DNA from: Micromonospora terminaliae
GTDB taxonomy: Bacteria > Actinomycetota > Actinomycetes > Mycobacteriales > Micromonosporaceae
Assembly (NCBI RefSeq): GCF_009671205.1
Contig: NZ_CP045309.1
Location: 744,001 to 808,000, forward strand
Direction of reading: 5' to 3'
DNA length: 64,000 bases
A model generated the notes under the pieces. It saw nothing but the letters and a program-made list of their open reading frames with translations, searched no databases and was not told where the DNA came from. Within the stretch, counting starts at the first letter, position 1; every line of letters starts with the position of its first letter. Below are positions 46,625-56,054 of this stretch, in pieces. The position numbers and the translations under genes are program-made.

Positions 46625-47476
46625 TCAGAACAGCGTCGACGGCTCCGCCGGCACCGGTCGGGGCAGCGGCGCGAGTTCGGGCAGGCGCGCCCGGACCTGG
46701 TCGTGGAAGCGGCGGGCGAGGTCGGGCGCGTCGGCGTTGTCCGGGGTGTGCACGAACACGGTGGGCGAGCGGCCCTCGCGCAGCCAGCCGGTCACCACGT
46801 CGAGCCACGGTTGCCAGCCCTCGACCGTGCACGCCGGGTCGTCCCGGCCGAGGTAGCGGACGATGGGCCGGTCGGTCAGGGCGCTTGTCCGCAGCGGCGT
46901 GCGCGGCTTCTTCAACCACGCGTCCCGCTCCGCGTCGCTGGTCGGCGGGGTGCGGAAGAACGCCGTGGTGTCGAAGGGGATCCACTCGGCGCCGGCCCGG
47001 GTGAGCGTCTCCTCCAGGGCGCGCGCCGCGCCGGGGTCGGTGAAGAACGCGGCGTGGCGGACCTCGACGGCGTACCGGTGGGTGGTGGGCAGGCCGCGCA
47101 GGAAGCGGGCCAGCGTGGGCACGTCGCCGGGGCCGAACGAGCCCGGCAGCTGCACCCAGAGGGCGTGCGCCCGCGGGCCGAGGGGTTCGACGGCGTCGAG
47201 GAAGGCCCGCAGCTCCGCGTCGGCGTCGGTGAGCCGGCGCTCGTGCGTGACGACCTTGGGGAACTTGGGTACGAAGCGGAACGCGGGATCGGTCTGCCCG
47301 GCCCAGGACGCGACCGTCTCCCGGCTCGGGGTCGCGTAGAAGGTGGTGTTCCCCTCGACCGCCGTGCACCACTCCGCGTAGGCGCGCAGCCGCTCGTGTG
47401 CCGGCAGCGGGTGCGGCAGGTACCGCCCCTGCCAGGCCCGGTGCGTCCACATGGCGCAGCCCACGTGCAGCCGCAT
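46625..47476 (-). CDS. DUF72 family protein
   Basis: A 283-residue TIM-barrel protein of the DUF72 (YecE-like) family: MRLHVGCAMWTHRAWQGRY at the start, CTAVEGNTTFYATPS in the middle, FVPKFPKVVTHER and VEVRHAAFF after it. All are family hallmarks. No biochemical function is established for the family. ATG 47476 follows GGGAGG. Its stop is 10 bp from the convergent kinase stop. Confidence 0.9.
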   Translation of the reverse strand: MRLHVGCAMWTHRAWQGRYLPHPLPAHERLRAYAEWCTAVEGNTTFYATPSRETVASWAGQTDPAFRFVPKFPKVVTHERRLTDADAELRAFLDAVEPLGPRAHALWVQLPGSFGPGDVPTLARFLRGLPTTHRYAVEVRHAAFFTDPGAARALEETLTRAGAEWIPFDTTAFFRTPPTSDAERDAWLKKPRTPLRTSALTDRPIVRYLGRDDPACTVEGWQPWLDVVTGWLREGRSPTVFVHTPDNADAPDLARRFHDQVRARLPELAPLPRPVPAEPSTLF

Positions 47477-47559
47477 CCCCGCGCCTCCCACCCCTCGACG
47501 GTCCGGCGCGGCCACCCGCGCCGCGGCAACGGTATCCGGCCCCGCCCGGTACCGTCCGC

Positions 47560-48618
47560 TCAGGCGCGACCGGTGCCGTCGGCGAGCAGCCGGCCCGCCG
47601 CTCGGCGGCGTTGCTGCTTGACGAGGTAGAGCCGCTGGTCGGCGACGTACAGCAGCCGGTCGAGGCTGTCGCCGTCGTAGGGCGCGGTGGCCGAGCCGAC
47701 GCTGACGCCGGCCAGCCCGCGCACGGCCGCCTCGATCCGGGCCGCCGCGGCCCGCGCCGATTCCCGGTCGGCGTCGGACAGCACCACCACGAACTCGTCG
47801 CCCCCGATCCGGGCGAGGGCGTCCTCGGCCCGCAGCACGTTCCGGGTGGCCGCCACCACCCGGCGCAGCAGGTCGTCGCCGGCGGCGTGCCCGAGGCGGT
47901 CGTTCACCAGCTTGAAGTCGTCCAGGTCGAGGCAGAGCAGCGACGGGCCGGGGCGGCAGCCGGCGTGGAACAGGAACGTCGCCAGCTCGGCCAGGCCACG
48001 CCGGTTCAGCGCGCCGGTGAGCGGGTCCAGCGACGCCAGGGCGCGCAACTGGGATCGCTGCCGGGCGAGGGCCCGGGTCTGCGTCGAGCAGACCGAGGCC
48101 AGGACCAGCATGCCGGCCAGGTAGACGAACACGTGACCGGCGGGGGCCGGCGGGCCGGCGACGGCGACGGCGACGTACGACCCGACGGTGAGCACCTCCA
48201 GCCCCACCATGAGTCGCAGGTGCGGGGTGTAGCCGGCGACGAACACGGACGTGGTCACGAAGCCCAGCGCGGCCGGCGACGTCACGCCGCCGTCCCAGTA
48301 CGCGCCGAGCGCCGCCATCACCAGCGTGACCATGAGGAGGGTGAACGACACCCGGTAGCCGGACGCCTTGGTGGTCACGCGGCTGGCCGCCCACATCCCC
48401 ACGACGCCGGCGGCCAGACCGCTGCCGTACGCCGTGAGCATCAGCTCCCGGTTCGGCGCGGAGAGCGTCAGGAGACAGTAGACGACGGCGACCGAGTGGG
48501 AGACGGCGTGCAGCGCCGCGCTGAGCAGGGTGCGGCGGCGGCGCTCCCTCACCCCACCGTCCACCGTGCCCCCGACCCCGGGCCGCTCACCACGTCGAAA
48601 TTCAATGACCTGCGTCAA
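47560..48618 (-). CDS. Membrane-bound diguanylate cyclase (GGDEF)
   Basis: Up to 352 residues. The N-terminal ~170 residues hold about six hydrophobic helices; a GGDEF domain follows, with LDLDDFKLVND, RIGGDEFVVVL (active site) and RAED five residues before GGDEF, the inhibitory c-di-GMP site. An active, feedback-inhibited cyclase is predicted; no EAL domain is present. The start is uncertain: TTG 48618 lacks a ribosome site, while GTG 48564 (preceded by GGGGG) or GTG 48552 would shorten it by 18 or 22 residues. Confidence 0.9.
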   Translation of the reverse strand: MTQVIEFRRGERPGVGGTVDGGVRERRRRTLLSAALHAVSHSVAVVYCLLTLSAPNRELMLTAYGSGLAAGVVGMWAASRVTTKASGYRVSFTLLMVTLVMAALGAYWDGGVTSPAALGFVTTSVFVAGYTPHLRLMVGLEVLTVGSYVAVAVAGPPAPAGHVFVYLAGMLVLASVCSTQTRALARQRSQLRALASLDPLTGALNRRGLAELATFLFHAGCRPGPSLLCLDLDDFKLVNDRLGHAAGDDLLRRVVAATRNVLRAEDALARIGGDEFVVVLSDADRESARAAAARIEAAVRGLAGVSVGSATAPYDGDSLDRLLYVADQRLYLVKQQRRRAAGRLLADGTGRA

Positions 48619-48693
48619 CCGGCAGTCAAGAGACGAGTCGTTAACGAGCTGTTCATACTACGCACGGTAGGGCCCGGATGACGCTGCGGTCGG

Positions 48694-49707
48694 TCAGTGC
48701 CCGCCGCCCAGGTTGCCGCCCAGCGCCTGCGGGCCGTCGGTCAGCACCGGCAGGTCCCCGGCGGCCAGGTCGAGCCGGGGCCGCAGGTGCCGGACCCGGT
48801 GCCGCCAGCGGCCGTGCTCGTACGCCGTGTCGGCCTCCACCTCGACGACGAGATCCTGGCGCACCGGCGTGTACGGCAGCGGCGGCGCCGGGTTGAGCTG
48901 GCCGGTCCACCCGCCGGGCAGCGGCTGCGGCCAGGGGTGACCCGGCGCGGCGGTCGGCTGGAGCAGCCCGGCCAGCTCGCGGCGCTGCGGCGGGCGCAGC
49001 GGGTGGGTCCGTCCCAGGTAGCGCAGGCGGCCCCGGTCGTCGCACCGGCCGACGAGAAGCGTGTCCGGGTCGGTCACCGGACCGGTGACGCCGCCCACGA
49101 GGGTCTCCACGGTGTGGTGGGCGCGGACCTTCTGCCAGCCCCGCCGGCCCGGCTCGTACCGCCCGTCGCTCCGCTTCACGACGATCCCCTCGACACCCGC
49201 GTCGGTCCACGTCCGGAGCCACTCGCGGGCCTCGGCCGGGTCGCCGGTCTGGGGGCAGAGGACGAGCCCGGCAGGCGCGTCGGCGAGGAGCCCCGCCAGC
49301 CGGTCGCGCCGCTCGGCCAGCGGGAGGTCGAGCAGCGGCTCCCCGTCCGGGCCGCTCAGCAGGTCGAAGGCCACGAAGTGGGCGGGATGGCGATCCGCCA
49401 GGTCCGCGAGGCGGCGTCCGGCGGTCACCCGCCGCTGGAGCAGCGCGAAGTCGGTGCGGCCCTCCGCCCACACGATCAGTTCGCCGTCGAGCACCGTACC
49501 GGCCGGCAGGGACCGCAGCGTCCGGGTGACGTCCGGGAAGTAGCCGGTGAGGTCCCGGCCCGCCCGGGACTGCAGGCGCACCCCGGCCGCGTCCCGGAAC
49601 GCGAGGGTCCGCCAGCCGTCCCACTTCGGCTCGTACGCCAGATGCGGGCCGGTGGGCAGGTCCGCCACCGGCGCGGCGAGCATCGGGGTGAGCGGTGGAC
49701 GCAGCAT
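48694..49707 (-). CDS. ATP-dependent DNA ligase (LigC/LigD-ligase type)
   Basis: A 337-residue stand-alone ligase. The adenylation Lys is K28 in EPKWDG; DGELIVW and EGIVVKR are motifs III and V-like, and TPVRQDLVVEVEAD belongs to the OB-fold. It lacks the polymerase and nuclease domains of LigD, and no Ku gene is nearby. Start ATG 49707 gives MLRPPLTPML with GGGAAG upstream. It likely seals nicks in a repair pathway; LigC-type enzymes act in base-excision or accessory end joining in actinobacteria. Confidence 0.9.
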   Translation of the reverse strand: MLRPPLTPMLAAPVADLPTGPHLAYEPKWDGWRTLAFRDAAGVRLQSRAGRDLTGYFPDVTRTLRSLPAGTVLDGELIVWAEGRTDFALLQRRVTAGRRLADLADRHPAHFVAFDLLSGPDGEPLLDLPLAERRDRLAGLLADAPAGLVLCPQTGDPAEAREWLRTWTDAGVEGIVVKRSDGRYEPGRRGWQKVRAHHTVETLVGGVTGPVTDPDTLLVGRCDDRGRLRYLGRTHPLRPPQRRELAGLLQPTAAPGHPWPQPLPGGWTGQLNPAPPLPYTPVRQDLVVEVEADTAYEHGRWRHRVRHLRPRLDLAAGDLPVLTDGPQALGGNLGGGH

Positions 49708-49876
49708 GGGCTTCCCGTCGCGCGGATCCGCCCGGCGGTCGAGCCCGGGCGAGGGGCCCGGCACGGCCCCTGGTCGGCTCCGGCGCGGTTACCCGGGCAG
49801 CGGCCCGGCGAACGTCCACCGGCGCACGCGGACGGCCGGGGCGGGCGTTCCGGCCGAAACCACCCGGCACGGCGGG

Positions 49877-51154
49877 TCACACGCCGGACGGCCAGGTCTC
49901 CGGCTCGGCGGGCACCGGCCGGACGGGCAACGGCCGGACCGCGCGGGAGGTGTCGAACCAGCAGAAGGCGTCGTACCGGTCCCCGAGCACCGTGGGCACG
50001 TAGTTGCCCGGGCTCTCCCGCGGCGGGCGGTAGACCACGCCGATGGCCCGGTGGTCGATCTCGTGGGTCAGCAGGTCGGGCCGGCCGTCGCGCGGGAAGA
50101 CCAGCAACGCCCGGTCCGGGGCGGCCGCGTGCAGGGCCTCCTCCAGCGAGTGGCGGCGCGCCGGCGGGACGGTCATCGTCGCCATGGGCGCACCCCATGC
50201 CGGGCCGGCCGTCACCGTGCCGGAGTGGGTGCCGAACCCCACCAGCACCACCCGCTCCCGCCCGTACCGCTCCCGGGCCAGCTGCCCGATGTTGACCTCG
50301 CCGGCGTCCGCCATGTCGGTGGCCCGGGCGTCGCCGACGTGGGTGTTGTGCGCCCAGACCACCGCCCGGGAGCCCGGCCCGTAGTGGTCCAGCAGCCGGG
50401 CAAGGGTGTCGTCCATGTGCCGGTCGCGGACGTTCCACGACTCCCGCCCGCCCCGGACCATCGCCCGGTAGTAGCGCTCGGCGCCGGCCACCACCTCGGC
50501 GTTCTGCCAGGCGCCGAAGCGGTCCGGGGCGGCGGCCCGCTCGCGGAGCGCGGCCAGCAGCGCGACCACCTCGTCCTCGCAGCGGTGCGGGACCAGGCGG
50601 GTGGCGAGCGCGTACCGCTGCGGGTCCTCGTCGTACGGCTCGAAACAGCGGTACGCGGCCAGCGCGGCCGGCACCTGCCCGGGGTCGTGCTCCCGCAGCC
50701 AGGTGAGGATCTCCCGGAGCGACTCCCAGAGCGAGTAGACGTCCAAGCCGTGGAAGCCCACCCGGTCGGCCTCGTCCACCCGCGCGTTGTGCTCCCGCAG
50801 CCAGCGGGCGAAGTCGACGACCTCCTCGTTCGCCCACATCCAGGTCGGCCACCGTTCGAACGCGGCGAGGGCGGCGCGCGGGTCGGCCGGTGCCCCGGGG
50901 CGGCAGCGGACGCTGCGGTCCACCCGGTCGCAGTCGGGCCAGTCGCCCTCCACGGCGACGAACGAGAAGCCCCGCTCCCGCACGAGCCGGCGGGTGACGG
51001 CCGCCCGCCAGGTGTAGAACTCGTGCGTGCCGTGGGTGGCCTCGCCGAGCATCACCACCCGGGCGTCGCCGACCCGGTCCAGCAGCGCGTCCAGGCTGCC
51101 CGGGCCGGTCAGCGGTGTCGCCAGCGCGGCCACCTCGGCGTCGTAGCGTCCCAT
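49877..51154 (-). CDS. Erythromycin-esterase-like protein
   Basis: A 425-residue member of the erythromycin esterase superfamily: LGEATHGTHEFY (catalytic Glu and His), FVAVEGDWPDC, VVWAHNTHVGD and GFGTHSGTV all match the core motifs. Length fits the family. Such proteins often lack true macrolide esterase activity, so resistance should not be assumed. The start ATG 51154 has only a weak GCCGGG ribosome site. It is divergent from the LtrA gene, 93 bp away. Confidence 0.85.
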   Translation of the reverse strand: MGRYDAEVAALATPLTGPGSLDALLDRVGDARVVMLGEATHGTHEFYTWRAAVTRRLVRERGFSFVAVEGDWPDCDRVDRSVRCRPGAPADPRAALAAFERWPTWMWANEEVVDFARWLREHNARVDEADRVGFHGLDVYSLWESLREILTWLREHDPGQVPAALAAYRCFEPYDEDPQRYALATRLVPHRCEDEVVALLAALRERAAAPDRFGAWQNAEVVAGAERYYRAMVRGGRESWNVRDRHMDDTLARLLDHYGPGSRAVVWAHNTHVGDARATDMADAGEVNIGQLARERYGRERVVLVGFGTHSGTVTAGPAWGAPMATMTVPPARRHSLEEALHAAAPDRALLVFPRDGRPDLLTHEIDHRAIGVVYRPPRESPGNYVPTVLGDRYDAFCWFDTSRAVRPLPVRPVPAEPETWPSGV

Positions 51155-51247
51155 CCCGGCGCGGTACCCGCTGCCACGGCCGCCATGCCGCGTCCCTGCG
51201 GGTGGCGGCCGCCGATCCCGCCGTGGCCGGGCGCGGTGCGGGTGACG

Positions 51248-52468
51248 ATGGGCGGCATGGGACTTCGGGCAGGCGGAGGCCAGGACCTGCTGCAACGGCG
51301 CGAGGACGTGCGGCAGGCGAACTTCCTGGAGCTGTTCGTCGACCTGGTGCTGGTGTTCGCCCTGTCCGGCGTCGTGAGCCGGGTGGTCCGCGAGATCACC
51401 GCCGACGACGCCGTCGTGCGCTGGCGGTCGATGGCCTACCTGCTGGTGCTGGCCATGCCGCTGATCTGGTTGTGGATCACCACCGCGCACATCACGAGCT
51501 GGTTCGACCCCCGCCGCCGCAAGATCCAGTGGTTGGTGCTGACCAGCGCCTTCGGCCTGCTGGTCATGGCGGCCTCCCTGCCGGCCGCCTTCGTCGGCCG
51601 CGGCCTGGCCTTCGTGCTGCCGTACGTGATTCTGCAGTGCGGCCGGCCGCTGGTCCTCCTGCCCGGCCTGCGCGGCCACCCGCTCGGCAGGCTCTACCTG
51701 CGTTCGGTGCTCTGGTGCGTCGGTACATCCGTCCTCTGGTTCGCGGGCGCGGCGTTCAGCGGCGGCGCCCGGGCCGCGCTGTGGGGGACCGCGGTGACCG
51801 TGGACATCGTCGCCGCGCAGCTCCGGTGGCCGGTGCCGGGAATGGCCCGCCCGCCGGTCAGCGCGTGGGCCATGGACAGCGGCCACCACCTGCCGGAGCG
51901 CTACCAGCAGCTGCTGCTGATCGCCCTCGGCGAGACCGTCCTCGCCGTCGGCGTCACCTTCGCCGCCCAGCCGATCGGCCCGGACACCGCGGCCATGCTG
52001 GTGATCGCGTACCTCTCGACGGTGCTCATGTGGCGCATCTACTTCTACCGCTCCGGGCAGGTGCTCGCCGAGGCCGTGGCCGCGGCGGGGGACCGGCTCA
52101 CCGCCGGCCGTGCGACCGGCGTCGCGCACATCGTCATGGTGATCGGGATCGTCGCCACCGCCGTCGGCTACGAGGTCGTCCTCGAGCACCCGGACGGGCG
52201 GCCCGAACCGGTCTGGCTGGCCGTGATCCTCGGCGGCCCGGCGTTCTTCCTGTACGGCCGCATCCGCCTGGAACGGGTGGTGTTCAACCGGCTGTCGCTC
52301 CGGCGGGTCGTCGCCATCGCCACCCTGGCGGTCACCGCGGTGCCCCTGTACTTCACGGCGCCGCTGGCCGCCTCGGTCGTGGCCCTGCTGGTCCTGCTGG
52401 GCGTCGCCGTCGCCGACGCCCGGCACGCGGCCGGCCGCCCGCCGGAGCACCCGTCGCCGGCCCACTGA
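51248..52468 (+). CDS. Low-temperature-requirement A (LtrA) family membrane protein
   Basis: A 406-residue membrane protein of the LtrA family. REDVRQANFLELFVDLVLVF is the characteristic N-terminus and ERYQQLLLIALGETVLAVG the conserved central motif; about ten hydrophobic helices were counted. Start at ATG 51248 or 51257, in the same frame, with GGGTGACG upstream. The family's function is not settled. Codon use matches the neighbours, with no sign of recent transfer. Confidence 0.9.
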   Translation: MGGMGLRAGGGQDLLQRREDVRQANFLELFVDLVLVFALSGVVSRVVREITADDAVVRWRSMAYLLVLAMPLIWLWITTAHITSWFDPRRRKIQWLVLTSAFGLLVMAASLPAAFVGRGLAFVLPYVILQCGRPLVLLPGLRGHPLGRLYLRSVLWCVGTSVLWFAGAAFSGGARAALWGTAVTVDIVAAQLRWPVPGMARPPVSAWAMDSGHHLPERYQQLLLIALGETVLAVGVTFAAQPIGPDTAAMLVIAYLSTVLMWRIYFYRSGQVLAEAVAAAGDRLTAGRATGVAHIVMVIGIVATAVGYEVVLEHPDGRPEPVWLAVILGGPAFFLYGRIRLERVVFNRLSLRRVVAIATLAVTAVPLYFTAPLAASVVALLVLLGVAVADARHAAGRPPEHPSPAH

Positions 52469-52537
52469 CGCGCCGGCGGCTCGTTCCCAGGCATGGCGGG
52501 GCTCGGATCCGCGGCCGGAGCTGGCTAGGCTGCGCGC

Positions 52538-54121
52538 ATGGCAGACGAGGCCCGGCCGGCCGCCACCGCCGAGCCGGCCGCACCGCCGACCGCCGGGGCG
52601 GCGTACCCGTCGATCGCCGACCCCGTGGTGGCGGCGGTCCGGCAGGTGCTGGCGGGGATCCCGGCGGGCTGCACCTGGCTGCTGCCGGTGCGGGATCCGG
52701 ACGGCGGGGTCGTCGACTTCCTGGTCGCCGCCACCAGCGCACAGGGGCGCGACGTCCACGGCCGGGGTATGGGGCGGGTCGGCCAACACCTCAGCGCGCT
52801 GTATCCCGGCATGGTGGCCGGCCCGCTGTGGCAGGCGTACCAGGAGGTGCTGGCCACCGGCGAGCCGGCGCACCTGCCCGACTTCCGGTACGCCGGTCAC
52901 GGCGCCGGGGTCGTCGCCGACTCCGTCTTCGACGTGAGCGTGCACCGGGTGCTGGGCGGCCTGCTGGTCTGGTGGCAGCGGCTGGACGAGGACCGGCTCC
53001 GGCTGACCCGCACCGAGCTGCTGGGCAGCCTGGGCTGGGCGGAGTACGACCTGGTCACCGGCCGCAGCGAGTGGTCGCCGGGGATGTACCGCATCTTCGA
53101 GCGGGATCCGGCGCTGGGGCCGATGTCCCGGGCCGACCAGGCCGCCGCGCTCCTGCCCGACGACCACGGCCTGCGCGAGGCCGCCTGGCAGACGCTGGAC
53201 AGCGGCGCCGCGTCGGACGTCACGGTGCGGTTCCGCGCGGCCGGGACGGTCAAGCACCTGCGGATCCTGTCGGACGTGGCCCGCGACGAGGGCGGCGCGC
53301 CGGTGAAGATCTACGCGGTGGTCCAGGACGTGACCGCGCGGGAGGACTCGCGGGGCGCCATCGAGCAGCTGCGCGACCAGCTGCGGACCCGGGAGACGAC
53401 CGCGCTGGCCGAGCACCGCCTCGCCGGCCAGCTCCAGAACCTCATCCAGCCGGTGCCCCGCGAACCGGTCACCCTGGCCGGGCTGGAGGTGCTGGTCGGT
53501 TACCTGCCGGCGGAGAGCGCGTTGCGGGTCGGTGGCGACTGGTATCACGCCGAGACGCTGCCGGACGGGCCGGTCGTGCTGGCGGTCGGCGACCTGGCCG
53601 GGCACGGGTTGGAGGCGGCCAGCGGCATGGCCCACCTGCGCTTCGCGCTCGTGGCCTGGCTCTCGATCGGCATCCGCGACCCGGCCGTGCTGCTCGGGCA
53701 CATGAACCGGCTCTGCGGCCAGTTGGGCGTCACCGGCACCGCGGTGCTCGCGGTGTTCGACCCGGCGACCCGGCATCTGGCCTGGGCCCGGGCCGGGCAC
53801 CCGCTGCCGATGCTCTCCCGGGCGGGTGTCACCGGCGACCTCGGCCGGCCCGCCGGGATGCTGCTGGGCGCCGACCCCACCGCCGGCTACCCGGTGGTCA
53901 CCACCGAACTGCGCGGCGACGACGTGCTGCTGTTCTACACCGACGGGCTGACCGAACGCCGCGCCGGGAACCCGGAGGACCGGGTGACGGCGGTGCGGGC
54001 GGCCCTCTCGGGCTTCACCGGCCGGCCGGGGCCGCGGCAGGTGGCCCGGCTGCGCGACGCGCTGCACCGGCCGAGCTCGCACGACGACACCTGCACCCTG
54101 GCCGTCCGCGTGCTGCCCTGA
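52538..54121 (+). CDS. PAS-containing SpoIIE/PP2C-type phosphatase
   Basis: A 527-residue regulator. After a Pro/Ala-rich start come two PAS-like regions (about 25–145 and 155–270, the second ending VVQDVTARED), then a short coiled segment and a SpoIIE-type PP2C phosphatase: GGDWYHAETLPDG, VGDLAGHGLEAA, ARAGHPLPML and LFYTDGLTE provide the metal-binding Asp residues. Such enzymes dephosphorylate STAS-domain anti-anti-sigma factors. A STAS gene lies tail-to-tail 13 bp downstream, a natural partner candidate, although no anti-sigma kinase gene is present. Confidence 0.9.
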   Translation: MADEARPAATAEPAAPPTAGAAYPSIADPVVAAVRQVLAGIPAGCTWLLPVRDPDGGVVDFLVAATSAQGRDVHGRGMGRVGQHLSALYPGMVAGPLWQAYQEVLATGEPAHLPDFRYAGHGAGVVADSVFDVSVHRVLGGLLVWWQRLDEDRLRLTRTELLGSLGWAEYDLVTGRSEWSPGMYRIFERDPALGPMSRADQAAALLPDDHGLREAAWQTLDSGAASDVTVRFRAAGTVKHLRILSDVARDEGGAPVKIYAVVQDVTAREDSRGAIEQLRDQLRTRETTALAEHRLAGQLQNLIQPVPREPVTLAGLEVLVGYLPAESALRVGGDWYHAETLPDGPVVLAVGDLAGHGLEAASGMAHLRFALVAWLSIGIRDPAVLLGHMNRLCGQLGVTGTAVLAVFDPATRHLAWARAGHPLPMLSRAGVTGDLGRPAGMLLGADPTAGYPVVTTELRGDDVLLFYTDGLTERRAGNPEDRVTAVRAALSGFTGRPGPRQVARLRDALHRPSSHDDTCTLAVRVLP

Positions 54122-54134
54122 CCGTCCGCGCCGG

Positions 54135-54458
54135 TCAGCCGGTCCCGCCTTCGGGGTGCCGGAGCAGCTCGCCGACGCCGGTCAGCTCCAGCAGAGCGGC
54201 CACCGACCCGGCGGCGTTCACCAGATAGAGCCGGCCGTCGGCCGCCCGTGCCCGGTGGTGCGCGGCCACCAGGGCGTGGATCCCGGTGGAGTCGAGGAAC
54301 TCGACCGCCGCCAGGTCGACCACCACGATCGGAGCGGCGTCCACGGCGGCCAGCAACGTGCCGGTCAACCGCTCCCGGACGGCCAGGTCACACTCGCCGG
54401 TCAGCCGGATCACCGTCCGGCCCGGCTCACGGGAGGTCCTCGCCTGGAACGACGCCAT
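54135..54458 (-). CDS. STAS-domain anti-sigma factor antagonist
   Basis: A 107-residue single STAS domain. FLDSTGIHAL carries the phosphorylatable S57, the regulatory site of SpoIIAA/RsbV-type proteins. Dephosphorylated by a PP2C enzyme, it would bind an anti-sigma factor and free a sigma factor. The convergent SpoIIE-type phosphatase is a probable partner. Start ATG 54458. Confidence 0.9.
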   Translation of the reverse strand: MASFQARTSREPGRTVIRLTGECDLAVRERLTGTLLAAVDAAPIVVVDLAAVEFLDSTGIHALVAAHHRARAADGRLYLVNAAGSVAALLELTGVGELLRHPEGGTG

Positions 54459-54605
54459 GGGCAGCCACGCTCTCTCGCCTCACGTACCAGCCTGCTCGGC
54501 GCCATCATGCCCATTTTTCCCGGGCGCGTCGACCATCATCGACATCCGGGCGGCACCTCCATAGACTCCGGTCTTTCTGGTACCACGAGTCCAGGGAGGA
54601 CCCAC

Positions 54606-55361
54606 GTGTCGAGCGAAACCCGACCGCACGCCGCACCGCCCCTGCTGGCCCGCCTCGCCGGGGTGGCGATGGTCTCCGCCGCGCTGGTCGCCACCGGCGG
54701 CGCCGCCGCGAGCGCGGCCCCCGCCGAGCCGGCGCCCACGAAGGGCCCGTGCGCGTACACGCCGACGCCGGACGAGCCGGCGGCCCGGCCGGTGCCGCTG
54801 CCGCCGGACCCCCGCCGCACCCCCGACCGGGGCACGGTCCGGATCACGCTGCACACCAACCAGGGGCCGATCGGGCTGACCCTCGACCGCGAGCAGGCCC
54901 CGTGCACCGTGCAGAGCTTCCTGCACCTGGCCCGGCACAGGTTCTACGACCGGACGATCTGCCACCGGCTCACCGCGTACCCGACGCTGAAGGTGCTCCA
55001 GTGCGGCGACCCGTCCGGCACGGGTGAGGGCGGCCCGGGCTACCGGTACGCCGACGAGCTGCCCACCGACCTGCCGCCGGCGCCGACCGACCCGACCGGG
55101 GTCCGCCGCCTCTACGCCCGGGGCACCCTGGCCATGGCCAACGCCGGCCCGGACACCAACGGCAGCCAGTTCTTCCTGGTCCAGTCCGACTCGGCGCTGC
55201 GTCCCAACTACACCGTCTTCGGCACCATCGACGCGGCCGGGCTGGCCACCCTGGACCGGATCGCGGCCGGCGGGATCGCCGCCACGCCCGAGGACCCGGC
55301 GCCGGTCGACGGCGCACCGGCCCTGCCCGTGGAGATCTGCAAGGCCACCCGGGGCCGCTGA
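54606..55361 (+). CDS. Secreted cyclophilin-type peptidyl-prolyl isomerase
   Basis: A 251-residue exported cyclophilin. A signal peptide (about residues 1–40, ending ASAAPAEPAP) is followed by a Pro-rich spacer and the catalytic fold: YDRTICHRL contains the active Arg region, CGDPSGTGEGGPGY the loop, and NGSQFFLVQ the substrate-binding strand. GTG 54606 follows AGGGAGG. It probably assists folding of extracellular proteins. It ends against a hairpin shared with the convergent snapalysin gene. Confidence 0.9.
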   Translation: MSSETRPHAAPPLLARLAGVAMVSAALVATGGAAASAAPAEPAPTKGPCAYTPTPDEPAARPVPLPPDPRRTPDRGTVRITLHTNQGPIGLTLDREQAPCTVQSFLHLARHRFYDRTICHRLTAYPTLKVLQCGDPSGTGEGGPGYRYADELPTDLPPAPTDPTGVRRLYARGTLAMANAGPDTNGSQFFLVQSDSALRPNYTVFGTIDAAGLATLDRIAAGGIAATPEDPAPVDGAPALPVEICKATRGR

Positions 55362-55390
55362 CCCGCGGGGCTCCGGTCCCGAACCGGGAG

Positions 55391-55428
55391 CGCCCGGCCG
55401 GTCGGCGGATACGCCGCCCGGCCGGGCG
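55391..55428. terminator. Long hairpin between convergent genes
   Basis: CGCCCGGCCGG (55391–55401) pairs with CCGGCCGGGCG (55418–55428), and inside it CGGCG pairs with CGCCG around a GATA loop. Total stem is about 16 bp with one interruption. It can terminate both the cyclophilin and the snapalysin transcripts. Confidence 0.7.
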
Positions 55429-55445
55429 TCCCTTCGTGGCGCCGG

Positions 55446-56012
55446 TCAGCGCTGGGCGCCCGCCGCGACGGGGGCCGGCCAGCTGCCGGTGAAGACCTGC
55501 GGCGTCGTCGCGCTGCGGGCCGCGAAGCCGAACAGCGAGTCGACCCGGGCGGCCTCGGTGGTGCTCGGGTACGGGTTGGTGCAGCTGGTGCCGGCGCTGC
55601 CGCCGGACATCAGGATCGCGCAGTTGCCGTTGTAGTTGTCGGGCAGGCCGAGGATGTGCCCGATCTCGTGGGTCATGATGCGCAGCGGCGAGTACTGCTG
55701 CGCCTGGTAGTAGTCGATGACGACGCGGCCGTTGCCGAGGCTCGTGCGCTGGGCGTACGAGCCGCCCCCGTAGGTGTAGTAGATCATCAGGTTCGAGCCG
55801 CACTGCGCCATGTTGATGTTGTTCGTGCGGTTGTTCCAGATCGAGGCGGCCTGGACGGCGTAGCTGGCGAACGGCCCGGCCTGGCTGGTGTTGTAGCAGA
55901 CGTTGCGGACGGCCGCGGCGGCCGGCGCCGCGTCCACGGTGACGGCGCCCAGCGCCGCCAGTGCCGCGGTGGCGACGGTGGCGAGGAACCGGGTGACCTT
56001 GGGCAGACGCAT
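55446..56012 (-). CDS. Snapalysin-family secreted zinc metalloprotease
   Basis: A 188-residue M7-type protease. A signal peptide covers about 1–34. The zinc site reads HEIGHILGLPD, with H115, H119 and D125 as ligands and E116 as catalytic base, the HExxHxxGxxD pattern typical of snapalysin. VRNVCYNTSQAGPF resembles the mature N-terminus of the small protease. ATG 56012 follows AAGGAGAG. Unlike the Streptomyces arrangement, no divergent LysR activator gene is present. Confidence 0.92.
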   Translation of the reverse strand: MRLPKVTRFLATVATAALAALGAVTVDAAPAAAAVRNVCYNTSQAGPFASYAVQAASIWNNRTNNINMAQCGSNLMIYYTYGGGSYAQRTSLGNGRVVIDYYQAQQYSPLRIMTHEIGHILGLPDNYNGNCAILMSGGSAGTSCTNPYPSTTEAARVDSLFGFAARSATTPQVFTGSWPAPVAAGAQR

Positions 56013-56054
56013 CGCTCACTCTCCTTGTGGGACGGGGTCGAGCGGGGACCGGCC

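Noticed and set aside
49877..51154. Macrolide resistance determinant
   Set aside because: Superfamily membership alone does not show macrolide esterase activity, and no macrolide cluster or other resistance gene is nearby.
51155..54082. Minus-strand extension of the erythromycin-esterase frame
   Set aside because: It runs antisense to the LtrA and phosphatase genes and lacks motifs; the family start MGRYDAEVAAL at 51154 fits.
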